64,000 nt of DNA, taken from positions 255,610,336 through 255,674,335 of the forward strand of contig JBOZIK010000001.1 in assembly GCA_051453625.1 (NCBI GenBank), read 5' to 3'. The notes beneath the pieces were generated by a model that ran no database searches, was not told where the DNA came from, and saw only the letters and a list, made by a program, of their open reading frames with translations. Shown here one piece after another: positions 1-10,353 of the stretch. Made by a program: the position numbers and the translations under genes. Positions within the stretch are counted from its first letter, which is position 1; the number at the start of each line of letters is the position of its first letter. This DNA is from Welwitschia mirabilis. Its lineage: Eukaryota > Gnetophyta > Gnetopsida > Welwitschiales.

Positions 1-1065
1 AGTTTTTGATATGGTAAAGAATTAAATAAGGATATACAAATACTATAGAAAATATAATTGATGTTGTAGGAAACACCATTACACAAATCAAGAAAAGAAA
101 ATATTGGAAAGACAAAGGGAAGGTAGCCTTCATGTATGATTCCAAAGCTATAGGCATTTAATAAGTTTGTGAGTTACAAGACATAATAAGAGATTTAGAA
201 TGTTCTTCTAACAACATTTGAAGATCCTTCTATTGTTAAACAATCAAACCTTATTATATGAATAAACTAGTTTATGAATCTTAAAATGAACATGAAGAAA
301 GAGTTCACGAGTACTTCACAAGAGTTTGCAACATTATGAATGTAATATGAGGCATAGGTGAAAATCTTCAAGAGGAAAGGATAATACAAAAAGTTGTTAG
401 ATCTCTAATCCCTAAATATGGGTCCAAGATTAGTATCATGGAAGAGTCAAGAGATTTCAACTTCATGAAGATATAAGAGATTGAAAGTGTCTTAATATCC
501 TATGAAATTAATCTCATATAAGATGAAGTCATAAAAGAAAAACCCATTACTCTTAAGATAATTGAAAGCATAAAAAATAGTTTAAAAGGTATGGGAAAGG
601 AAGAATAGGAAGAAGATGACTCTAAGGATGAAGGAGATGAAGAACTTGCTCTTAGTATAAGGAGAGTAAAGAGAATTCTTTCACATAAGTACAACAAAAA
701 GGAGGACATTAGAAAATCATTTAATTTTTAATCTGAAGGTAAGTTTACAGGTAAGTCTTCTGGTAATACTTCTTTTCTTCTAAATATAATGTTTACAAAG
801 TAGAATGCTGGGTATGTAAAAGATGAGAACAGCCTCTAAATGTCCTAGTAATAGAATGTAGGAAAAGAAATAAAAGAAAGATTTAAAGAAGAAGAGATCC
901 TTCTTTATAGAAGGGGATGATGATGAAGAAGCAATGGAAGAAGAAACATCTAATGATGAAAAAGCTCATTCTTGACACATGGCTGTATTATTAGAGAAAC
1001 ATCTAATGATGAAAAAGCTCATTCTTGATACATCTAATGATGAAAAACATCTAATGTTTTTGTTA
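1..1065 (+). pseudogene. SIRE-type Ty1/copia gag remnant
   Basis: This is the capsid/nucleocapsid polyprotein of a copia retrotransposon, entering the window already truncated. Reading across stops gives the typical UBN2-type gag core at about 240-520, with the family pattern ESVHEYF, then a VRSL-P-K-YGSK block and an MEESRDF block. An acidic stretch at about 600-690 carries DEELALSIRR, the usual linker before the zinc knuckle. The knuckle itself is recognisable at 806-843 as Cys-x2-Cys at 806 and 815, a Gln codon where His is expected at 830, and a Cys at 841 that is reached only after a frameshift. An acidic, Lys-rich C-terminus follows to about 970. Many in-frame TAG, TAA and TGA codons stand where Gln or Trp is expected. 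No pol sequence follows, so the element is internally deleted. Family assignment is confident; no function remains. Confidence 0.8.
943..1052 (+). repeat. Local triplication inside gag tail
   Basis: The string ACATCTAATGATGAAAAA starts near 945, 999 and 1030. The first two copies extend through AAGCTCATTCTTGA. A flanking TGTATTATTAGAGAA string is also duplicated, near 983 and 1084. It looks like a short local duplication in the acidic gag tail. Confidence 0.75.
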
Positions 1066-1099
1066 TCTTTAAAAGATATGGTTGTATTATTAGAGAATA

Positions 1100-2230
1100 A
1101 AATTCTGCCAAAGATTTATTTACTAGTATAAGGAACTGAAAGATTTATATTACCACTTCATAAAATATATATAATAATAGAACCAAGTGTTTATTAAGCA
1201 AAATAGAAGAAATAGAGCCTAGCATAAAAACTATTATTATGGAAACAAGTATTTGATCAAAAGAGAAATGATAAGAGAACCTTCTAGATTTAAAGGCATT
1301 CAAATTTGTGAATCACAGAAAAATTAAAGTAGACAAGAAAATCCTTGAAAAGAAAAGGATTCAATACAAAATAAAAAGTGTAAGAAAGACATTATGATGT
1401 AGTATACTAATGATCCACTTAATGATGTAATCACAAAATTTCAAGGTACTAAAAGATATGTAAAGCTATTCAGGAATCTATGGATTAGGCCTTGCCAATT
1501 AGGTAAGTTAATAGGTAATACCATTTAAATTTTCAACTCCACATTATAATTATCTTATGGGTTGATATTATAGTTATATATAGTGAAAGTTAAATTATGT
1601 ACTTTTTATTTACTTTTTTGAAGAGTTATCATTATGATTGTATTGGTTATAAAATATTTTAATGTTTTTAAAACTTTTATTATAACGTCTTTAGTTTTAT
1701 AGATATTTATCAGAAAGACATCTTCATATTTATAGACATATTATAAGTAGATGTCTTGATTTTTATAAATTTATTTAAAAATTAGATATTCTCTTTAAAT
1801 GTTTTAAAATAGATGTCTTAAATTTTGTAGACATTTTAATAACAGAAAAATATATTATAAAACTTTTGAAAGTAGACATCTTTAAGTTTGTAGATATTTA
1901 AGTTTTGCATTTTAAACATATTTTAGTAATTAGACATTTTAATTATGCTATTACGAAAACTAAAATGTGTCAAAAACTTAGAATTTTGACCTATTGTATT
2001 TGAAAAAGGGTCCATAAAATCTTATTTTCAAGTCTCCACTTAATATGTATCTCTCTTGAAGAATTTCTCATGCCTGATTTTCTTAGATTTTACTGCTAAA
2101 ATGTCTTGGATTTGTGAGACATCTTTGTAGTGAGTGAGAATAATGTTATTCTTTGCACAAGTGCATATTTTAATCATTTCTTTGCATTTTAATTGATTTT
2201 TAATTCAGGCTCTTCATATATCTTGCAAAA
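1100..2230. other. Unassigned internal region of the SIRE-like element
   Basis: I see no protease, integrase or RT here, although pol would be expected after gag. Between about 1700 and 2130 the octamer AGACATCT or its reverse complement AGATGTCT recurs (1715, 1749, 1811, 1874, 2117). The same octamer is iterated in the LTR of this element near 4839-5023, so this stretch may be a noncoding part of the element brought next to gag by the loss of pol. Confidence 0.4.
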
Positions 2231-3960
2231 ATGATTAGAAGAAAGTCTATTAGTACTTCAAGAGGGAAAGAACAAGCTTTAGAGCCTCAAAGGTTATAGA
2301 ATGAGCTTTAATTTTATCTTGAAATAGTAGTAAGAAGATTTATAACTTAGACAAGAAATTCTATTATTATAGAAAGAACCCTTGGATTCCAAAGCTAGCA
2401 TAGAGATCAGCTTATAGCTTACTTCACATGGTTTGGCTAGAAAATGATTATTGAATTAGATTAAAGTATTCTAGATTTCATGACGAGGAATTTCTATGCT
2501 AATATATGCAAGATAAATGATAGTATAGATTCCTTTTAAACTCAAGTTATAGTTACTTCATTGCATTTTATTTCTAGTTTTATAAATTCATTACTTGGAA
2601 TAAATGATTTGGATCATCCTTAGTTATATGTGCATTCACTCAAAGAAATTTTCTCTTCTAGAGCTATAAATCTATTAAAAAAACATATGAGCAATGTTTT
2701 ATTTAGGCATCCTAGAATGAATTTTTTAGAAAATGTAGAGTGTAAAGATATTATTTTAGATGCCTTCATTTTGAGCTTAATCATGTTCAATGAAATCTTG
2801 ATCAAAGATGGCAGTCATAGTTATTGTAAAAAAATATAGACCTTTGTTATTTTCCATTGGCTTACTAGTTTGAAGATAGATTTGGGTTTTGTTTTGTATA
2901 TGAATATCATCATGATATTTCACAAGGGTCAGAATTTGGGTCATCCTTATCTTATTAGTTTGATTATTAGCAGTGTAACATTTTAGTTTCTCAAGTTAAT
3001 CTTATTCACACAAAGAAACTACTAGCTAAGTTTAGTTAAAAAACAGAGAGTGCTAGTTTCACTAGATGAGAACATAAGCAGGTAGTGTTTATAATTTCAG
3101 AGGTCTTATTTTTTTGCTACTCATAGTTGTTCATCAGTGAAAAATGGATTAAAGGAAATAGCTAAAATAATGAAAAATTTTGTAAAAATATGTTGTAATT
3201 AAAGAAACAGAGGTTCACAACCAATGAGGATAAGGCACTAGTAGAGAGTTGGAAATTCATGAGGACTCCCACATGGTTAGATTTGGAGGAGGAATTAGAA
3301 GAATAAGAAGCATCTTCAGCTCCTTAGGGTATAGGTTGTAACTTAGGAAGAGTAGCTGATAGTAGTAATTCTATAGATGAATCATTAGGAGATGAGGTAT
3401 AGTTTTAGGAGGAGTATAAAGCTTCCACAAAGGCATAGGTGCATGGGAAATAGTAGGATTCAAGTCCATCATAGCAAAGGTAGTAGTAGGAAATAAAGTT
3501 TGAGAGCTTATATGTATAAGCTCTCATTTTCCATCATCCATGTTGCAAGATCCTAGTTCACCATCCTAGTTAGCAACATTCGTCTCCTAGACCCTCTTCA
3601 CCACCACACTTACCATCTCCACCTCGATTGCATATACCATTACTACCACCATCTTTCATAGAGCCTATTCAAGTGTTACCACTTTTTACCATGCAATTTA
3701 CCACCTTCCTTTTCATAGAGAACCATAACCAGCTTCTTTGGAATGTTTATCACTCCTTATATGTACCAACATATGAAGACAAACCTATGAGGGCTTAGTA
3801 AGACTTCTTAGCATCCTTCTAAAAAATGCCATACTTCACTTTCCACATCTTTATCATTTGATACCTAATAGACTTCCATCATCCATCATAATAATAATAA
3901 TAGTGACAAAGAAGATGAAGGTATACATTATATGAGTGACTCTACTCTTAGTGATTAGAT
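2231..3960 (+). pseudogene. Third ORF of SIRE-like element (putative plant transposon protein type)
   Basis: One reading frame runs from the ATG at 2231 to about 3087, roughly 285 codons, with about a dozen in-frame TAG or TAA stops that can all be former Gln codons; frameshifts follow. Visible family-like blocks are RNFYANI near 2488, FISSFINSLLGI near 2570, and a His-rich helical stretch at 2630-2815, followed by GHPYLISLI near 2940. These resemble the plant transposon-associated domain I know as PF20167, recalled from memory. The C-terminal part (about 3270-3960) is acidic, then Gln-rich (3405-3495, where consecutive TAG codons replace CAG), then Ser/Pro-rich. It lies between gag and the 3' LTR, where SIRE-type elements carry an extra ORF. 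Its role is unknown. An alternative would be an Athila ORF1-like protein. Confidence 0.6.
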
Positions 3961-4635
3961 TCCTTTCTCTATTATCCAAAAAGGGGAATAAGTTCAAGAA
4001 AATTAGTGAAAAAGTAATGGCAAATTAGTTGTACTCATCAGGTTTCATCTTAAAGACAGCCTATTGGGCATGAAGTACTTATCTTTGAGATGTTAAATTG
4101 GATCCCTAAGTGATATTATTGATCATTAATGTCCACTTTTATTATTTAGTACACATTGTTATTTCTATCATTCTTATTATTTGGCACATTATTATTATCT
4201 TTAATATCATGTATGATTAGTACAATTTACTTATTAACACATTTTCATATCTTAATATCATGTTTTTTTGGCACATTTCTACCATGATATGCTTTGATTT
4301 TTATTGTTACCACATTGCCATGAGTACATTTTCCATGATCTTCATATTATGTATTGATTAAAATAATTTTAATTCTATTTTCTAATTTTCTTATTGACAC
4401 ATCACTATTAGCATATCTTACTTGATTATTTGTTAATATTCCTAAATGAAATTATCAAATGTTTTTGTGCCTTTCTTACTCTGTATTCGATATGGCTATT
4501 CAAGTGGTTAATATCATGATTTTTCCAATATCATTGCAAAACTTAATTATGTGCTTTTCTCTTAAGTAGGAGTATCTAATTTCAGTTTATTAAATGATAT
4601 TACATGAATGAGATTTTCCAAGTTTTAGACATAAT

Positions 4636-4650
4636 TAAAAAAGGGGAAAT
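4636..4650 (+). promoter_or_regulatory. Polypurine tract before 3' LTR
   Basis: The purine run AAAAAAGGGGAAA ends just before TATTGGTAAA, the expected TGTTGGTAAA LTR start with one G-to-A change. This is the plus-strand primer arrangement of SIRE-type copia elements. A second, similar run (CCAAAAAGGGGAATAAG) occurs near 3978. Confidence 0.7.
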
Positions 4651-6150
4651 TATTGGTAAATCTAGTTTTGATAATTCCACTTGTCAAATATTTTATGTCA
4701 TTGTAAAGGTAGGTAATTACAAATAAAATTAGATTATGGTTAGTATAAGTTATTGATGGAATGTTAAAAATGATATCTCACAAAAAGCTTAGATTTTAAA
4801 ATGCAAAATTAGTTGTTCAAAGATGTTTATAAAATGAAAGATGTCTATTACAAAGACATCTAGATCTTGAAGACATCTATGCTGAAGACATCAATAGATT
4901 AAATATGTCTCTATTACACTAGCTTTCTAGTCACAGATTAAAGATGACTATCTCATCAAAGATGACTATGCCAAAAGTTATACCTGACATTAATGAAAGA
5001 CACCTACATGTTTAAAGACATCTATGCTAAACTGAAATAGAGATAATACAAAGTAAGCTTCATTAATTTCTAGGTAAGTTCACTAAACATGTCTACCAGA
5101 ATAAGACATTTGACTATTAGTAGATGCCTATAAGTTTGATACTTCTTAAACCAAAGTTTACATTGATTAAAATGAAGATATGTGCTTAACGCCTAGATGT
5201 TCCTAACCACAGCATAGAAGTTACAAAATTTTAAATAACTACTATTTAAGATCAAACAGCTAGTTTTTTTAATGATAGCAAGGCACAAGATCATAGAACA
5301 AAAATAATTTTTTTAGTAGACATATAATGATTAAATCAAATACATAATAAAGAATGCACAATTAATTGGAATTGCTCACAAAAGATTAAAGATATCATTT
5401 GTAAAGGAGCTTACAGTGTATACATCTTTTCTTCTTAAATCCTATATTACTGCATCATTCATTTGTACTCATGATGACAATGATGACAAGGAACTCAAGC
5501 ACTTCTTTTAAGCTATATCATTCAATATTTTTGTTGAATTATACTTACTCGTGCTTACATTATTGGACTATCTCCTTCTTGAATATTATTGTAAAGTTCA
5601 TTAGTGTATTATAAAACTCATTTTAAGGCAACCCTTATGTGAGTGTGCATTGAGATTGTATGTGTGAGTACTTATTTTGTTCTAAGATTTGTGGTGCACT
5701 AAGAAACCACTCTTTCCTTGAGAAAAAGAGAGTGTATCTTTACAAGAAGACTCTCATTATTGTAAGATTAGTGATGAGCTAAAACTACTATTTTCCAAAG
5801 GGGAGGAGAGTGCTACCTTTTAAGGAGATTCTCATTGTTATAAGGTTAATTATGAGTCAAAACCATTATTTTCATAAGGGGAAGAGAGTACTACCTTACT
5901 AGGAGACTCTTAATTTATTATAAGATTGGTGATGCACCATGAAACCACTATTTTCATGTAAGTTAAAAACATCCAGAGGTGTGAGAAGAAGTTGCCCTCT
6001 ATGTATGGATGTACCTAGGTTGAAAAACCACATTATCTTAATAAGGTTTTTATTTTGCTATGCTTTTCATTTCATCATTATTGGTTAAAATTTTTATTTA
6101 ATAGAATTCATTCACTCTTAACCACTGAGTTTGGTGATTCTCGTCTTTCA
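4651..6150 (+). mobile_element. 3' LTR of SIRE-like copia element
   Basis: The LTR starts right after the polypurine tract with a TTTTGATAATT-type opening usual in SIRE LTRs. The 5' half has iterated AGACATCT/AGATGTCT octamers (4839, 4854, 4871, 5016, plus variants). The 3' half has about 80-bp tandem repeats, then a stretch ending in an AAACCACATTAT-type motif like the conserved R/U5 end of this family. The 3' boundary near 6150 is an estimate; no primer site or target duplication was resolved. Confidence 0.6.
5684..5958 (+). repeat. About 80-bp tandem repeats in LTR
   Basis: There are three full units and one partial unit, starting at 5684, 5764, 5842 and 5922 (80, 78 and 80 bp apart). Each begins AAG(A/G)TT, contains a (G/A)AAACCA-like block and GAGAGTGCTACCTT-like text, and ends near GAGACTCTCATT. 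They lie in the probable R/U5 part of the LTR. Confidence 0.8.
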
Positions 6151-6710
6151 TTATGACTACAACTACTAGAGAGTATAGATTCTTTTACTTTGAATTAAAT
6201 TTTTATTTCAAAATATTTCTTACACTTTAAAGGTAACTTTTATTTCAAAACATTAAAAAATTCTTTTATAGGACACATGAGTTTCATTTTAAAAATTTCT
6301 TATCATAAGGACATGTATTGTTAGAGAGAAATAATCTATAGCTAGAAATAAAATTGTAACATCTTCTAATAACTTTTATAACCTCTCCTCCCTAATTATT
6401 TCATTCTTCAACCTATTATTTTTATTTTTTCTTTCTCTTCCCAATGTTAAATCTTGTTTATATTATTAATATTTTAACTACATATGAATGGTCTCTTCAT
6501 CCTTTTCATTTATAATATTTCCAGCCCTAGTCATGATGGCATTCAAAACTTCTATTTTTAGCATTTAATTCAACTTGAGAAGATAATAGTTATCCTTTCT
6601 TAATAATATGATGAAGAAGTCTATTTATATTTTGTTGTTTCTTCTTTAATTACTTTTTTATTTTAACCAAATAATCCTTCCCTTTCTATGCTTATTGTCT
6701 TTTTACTAAT
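6145..6710. repeat. Copy 1 of a diverged 0.57-kb direct repeat
   Basis: Aligned by eye, this segment matches 7420-7995 throughout. Shared blocks include the pyrimidine-rich CCTCCCTA stretch, TTCTCATCCTT-like text, and the run from the AGTCATGATGGCATT region to TTTTAACCAAATAATC. No coding potential is evident. It could be a pair of short LTRs or a segmental duplication. Confidence 0.65.
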
Positions 6711-7419
6711 TTAATTAAATTATTTTTTATGAACAATAGATCTATTAAGTCATATTCTTATTGTTGAAACAATGAATAACTTTGATGAAAGATCTATCTT
6801 CTTATAAGAAAACATATTTAAGATGTGAAGGTAAATATTTCAAATTAATTTTTTTAATTTAGCTTATAAAGTAAAATTTTCATTACAATTATCAATTTTA
6901 TTTAGTCATCTACTTAGGCTTTTATAAATTATATAAATGAATATTTTCTAATACATAAATAAATTATAATGCATTCTATTATTTACANNNNNNNNNNNAT
7001 TTTGAATTTCTAATCAGTAATGGTATGATAAATAGTAGACATGGACCATACTTTTCCTTCATTCATATTATTAAGATTAAGAATATTCATGTAAAACTTC
7101 ATGTTTCTAAAGGTGTTTTGATCACTCCTCATGTAGCTCATTAAAATTATTAGTACTAAGCCAAGTATATCTCAAAATAGTTAGATAAGCATTCTAAAGT
7201 TCTATATTTAAATTTAACTTAATAAAACTAATAGAATAAAATTCATGTTTCAATTGTATAATAACATTTTATAAAATATATTTTGGCTTGATTGACCCAT
7301 CTACTTACATTATTAACATTGAAATTTGCATGACATTATTAAATCCTAATACATGATAAAATTGTAATTGTATGATATTCACATTAGCCTTTAAATCAGG
7401 CCATGCATGTTGAAATTTC
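6711..7419. other. Spacer between 0.57-kb repeats, with 11-N gap
   Basis: AT-rich noncoding sequence with an assembly gap at 6988-6998. I recognise nothing in it. At only about 0.7 kb it is too short to hold a retrotransposon coding region, so if the flanking repeats are LTRs the element is non-autonomous or deleted. Confidence 0.4.
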
Positions 7420-7995
7420 TTATCTTTAGTTGTGATGATAACTATTGAAGAAGCTAAATCCTTATACTTTGAAGACAACTTTTATTTAAACATATCACAT
7501 AACTCATCTCATTGGGGAAAAACAAATGTTTTTTTTTTCAAAATTTCTTCTTCTTAGTACATAAAATATTTTATAAGTGAAAAAATGCTTTAGATTTAAA
7601 AATAAAATAATACAAGGGTAACATCCTTAATACTCTAATCTATTAGGAAATCACTCCCTTTTTCTTTCCCCCACCTCCCTAGTTAATTCCTTCTCTGTCT
7701 ATTAATTACAATTTTTGTTTTATTTCTTTCTTCTTTTTCTAATATTAAGTCTTACTTCGTTTCTTAATCTTTAGCTATATAAGGACATTTTTCTCATCCT
7801 TCTTACTTACAAATTTTTCACTCTTAGTAATGATGTAATTAAGACTTGCATTTTTAGGATTTTAGTTTACATTGAGAATGTAATGTATATCCTTATTAAA
7901 AAAGATTATGAATAAGTATATTCATTTGCTATTGTTTATTATTTAATTGCTTTTGGATTTTAATCAAATAATCATTTCTTTCTTGCTTGGGTTAC
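7420..7995. repeat. Copy 2 of a diverged 0.57-kb direct repeat
   Basis: Same orientation as 6145-6710 and about 1.28 kb downstream. The copies appear roughly 70-75% alike by eye, so they are old. Confidence 0.65.
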
Positions 7996-8223
7996 TTATT
8001 CTTCTCAAATATCTAGGTAATGTTCTATCCCATATTTTTGTAAATAAGAAATAAGTGAAGAAGTTAATACTAGTGATACAACAACTTTAGATGAATGCCT
8101 AATAACCTAAATTAGTAAAAGCATTAGCACAATGTCATTAGATTGGTAGTGAAGCTTGTATCCTTTTCATAACGAAAAATCATTAGAATTTTTCTTACAT
8201 CTATTTTTTTCCTTAGATATTTT

Positions 8224-8755
8224 TGTTGGATGTTTTTAGTTGAAAAACTCTCATGCTGTAATCCCATATTTGGACTTAAGTGTAAGATTTTTAATACCAT
8301 GTTGAAAGTTTTAATATTAGAATTAAATGAAGAAATTTAAGTTTCTTTGTGAATAGCAGAAATGAAAGGTAAAGGTAAGATTAAACTTTTAATGTAAAAT
8401 AAATACTATATTAAATTGATTAAATAATTAATAACTTAAGAAATAAAACATTACTATAAATGATATTTGATAAGGATATAAGCATGTTATTCATGAACAA
8501 ATTATCTATCTAATTCTTTAGCCTTATGTGACTTTAAGATTTCTGTTACATTTTTTCATCTTGTTATATTGGATAAATATTGATAATTAAAGAATTATTT
8601 CTTTCTAGTGGATGATCTTCATCTTATAGTGTTTTTCCAATTAGGACAAGGACATGTCTTTTAGATGTAAATGAAAACAGTTTTTATTTTTTCATTACCA
8701 ACATAATAATTACTAAGTAAATTGTGTTAACTTACTAATAATCCACTTTAATTTT
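8224..8755 (-). mobile_element. Probable 3' LTR of minus-strand copia-like element
   Basis: Homologous along its length to 12874-13285. Shared blocks include TCCCATATTTGG, TTAAGTGTGA, the GCATGT region, AGTGTTTTTCC and GTGTTAACTTACTA. On the + strand it begins TGTTGGAT, the complement of a CA terminus. The 5-bp target duplication could not be resolved. The copy is longer than its partner because of small insertions. Confidence 0.55.
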
Positions 8756-10322
8756 GACTTGGTTATATACTTAAAATTTTATTTTTTATTTTTGGATTAA
8801 TGTAAATTTTTTTCATTTCATATTTTTAATTTATCATCATTCTTGATTATTGATCTTGAAAACTGTCTTATCTTTAGTATTTTGATTTGTCTTTCTTCAC
8901 TAAGTTCATCATCTTTAAAATTGTTTTGGATTTTATTATACTTAATTAGCTTAATTTTAAAAATTATTCAAAAAGTAACTTTTTTAAATAATTTCATCAC
9001 TTTCAATTTTTTTAATACTTTCTTTATCTAATGCATTATTTTGATGGCTAGAAATTTTTATTGCTTTTTCTTACTTTAATACTTTAGCTTTAATTTATTT
9101 CATTTAAAATAGTAAATAATTTCTTTAGTAATTAGTATTATTTTATTCTTTTCAATAATGACTTATTTTTATCTTAAGTATTAGTTTTACATTTAAGGGA
9201 TTATTTCATATCTTAGATAAAGTTATAAGATAATGTAAATATAAATACTTTTCACAAGTTCTACTTTTATTTATTTTGACCAAAAGGATTATTTAAAAGG
9301 TATACATTCTATGGAAGAAAAACTACATTTCACTGGATAGAAAAAAATTCTTATATAGTATCCAAGTATTTATTGTATTTCTACCTCTAAATCTAGTTCA
9401 TTAGTGGTTCCTTTGACGGTTGATTTAGTATTAGTGGCTATTTAAGCATATTATCATATAACTTCTTTGTGGTTTATAGGTTGCTTATGATTATGTCACT
9501 TAGGTCATTTTAGAACCTAAATTTCTTTAATGACTTATTTTAATGAAGCTTCTCAAATTGGACATAAATATCCTCAAGGATATTACATGCTTTACCAAAT
9601 TCTTTGGTTTATTCATTGCATTCTTTAACTACTTCAACCCTCTCTTAAGAGCTTTGATTCTCCATAATTTAAAGTAAGTGATCTAATATTATGCTTCACT
9701 AATGCATTTATAGAGTACTTTTCTATCATTTTCTATCATTATTACCTCTTTATTTTATTGAGTCTATGCATTGTAAGTATTTATTCTATGTTTTTCAAGC
9801 ATTTTAAAGAACTTTTCTCTTATTTATTCTATATTTTATTTTGTTTTATTAACCTCTTTTTTAAGTTATTTATTTTACTACTCTAGAATTCTTATATCTA
9901 CTTCTCTTGATTATTAGATGTATTTTTTAATTTTATTTTTTATTAGTCTAAATCATAATACAAAATTGCCTAAAATTCTTAATATTATTAATATTTCCAT
10001 GATTTTATTGCCTTTTATAAGTTTATCTTGATTTGGATCATTAATTTAAGAATATTTTAATTCTTATATGATCTTATTGTATTCTTTCTCTATGAAACAC
10101 TTCACTACTTTGCTATATATTATAGTTTTCTTGAAAAACTCTTGTAAAATTGAACTTGTAATAGTATTAGAGAAAAAATCATAAGTATAATATTCTTACT
10201 TCATTTATTGTAATAAAACATGCACTTCAAACTAAAGTCTTTGCATAAGCTATTCTGGTTTTTTTAATGTATAGTAATACAAGTTATTCATGGATGTAGT
10301 AAAAATAATGCCTTAAATTGCT

Positions 10323-10353
<31 letters not shown>

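Noticed and set aside
500-709. Ser/Leu-rich minus frame of 69 codons
   Set aside because: It is the reverse-strand shadow of the acidic gag linker.
4840-5170. AGACATCT iterations as a CRISPR-like or satellite array
   Set aside because: Spacing is irregular, units are only 8 bp and palindromic, and they lie in an LTR of a plant retrotransposon.
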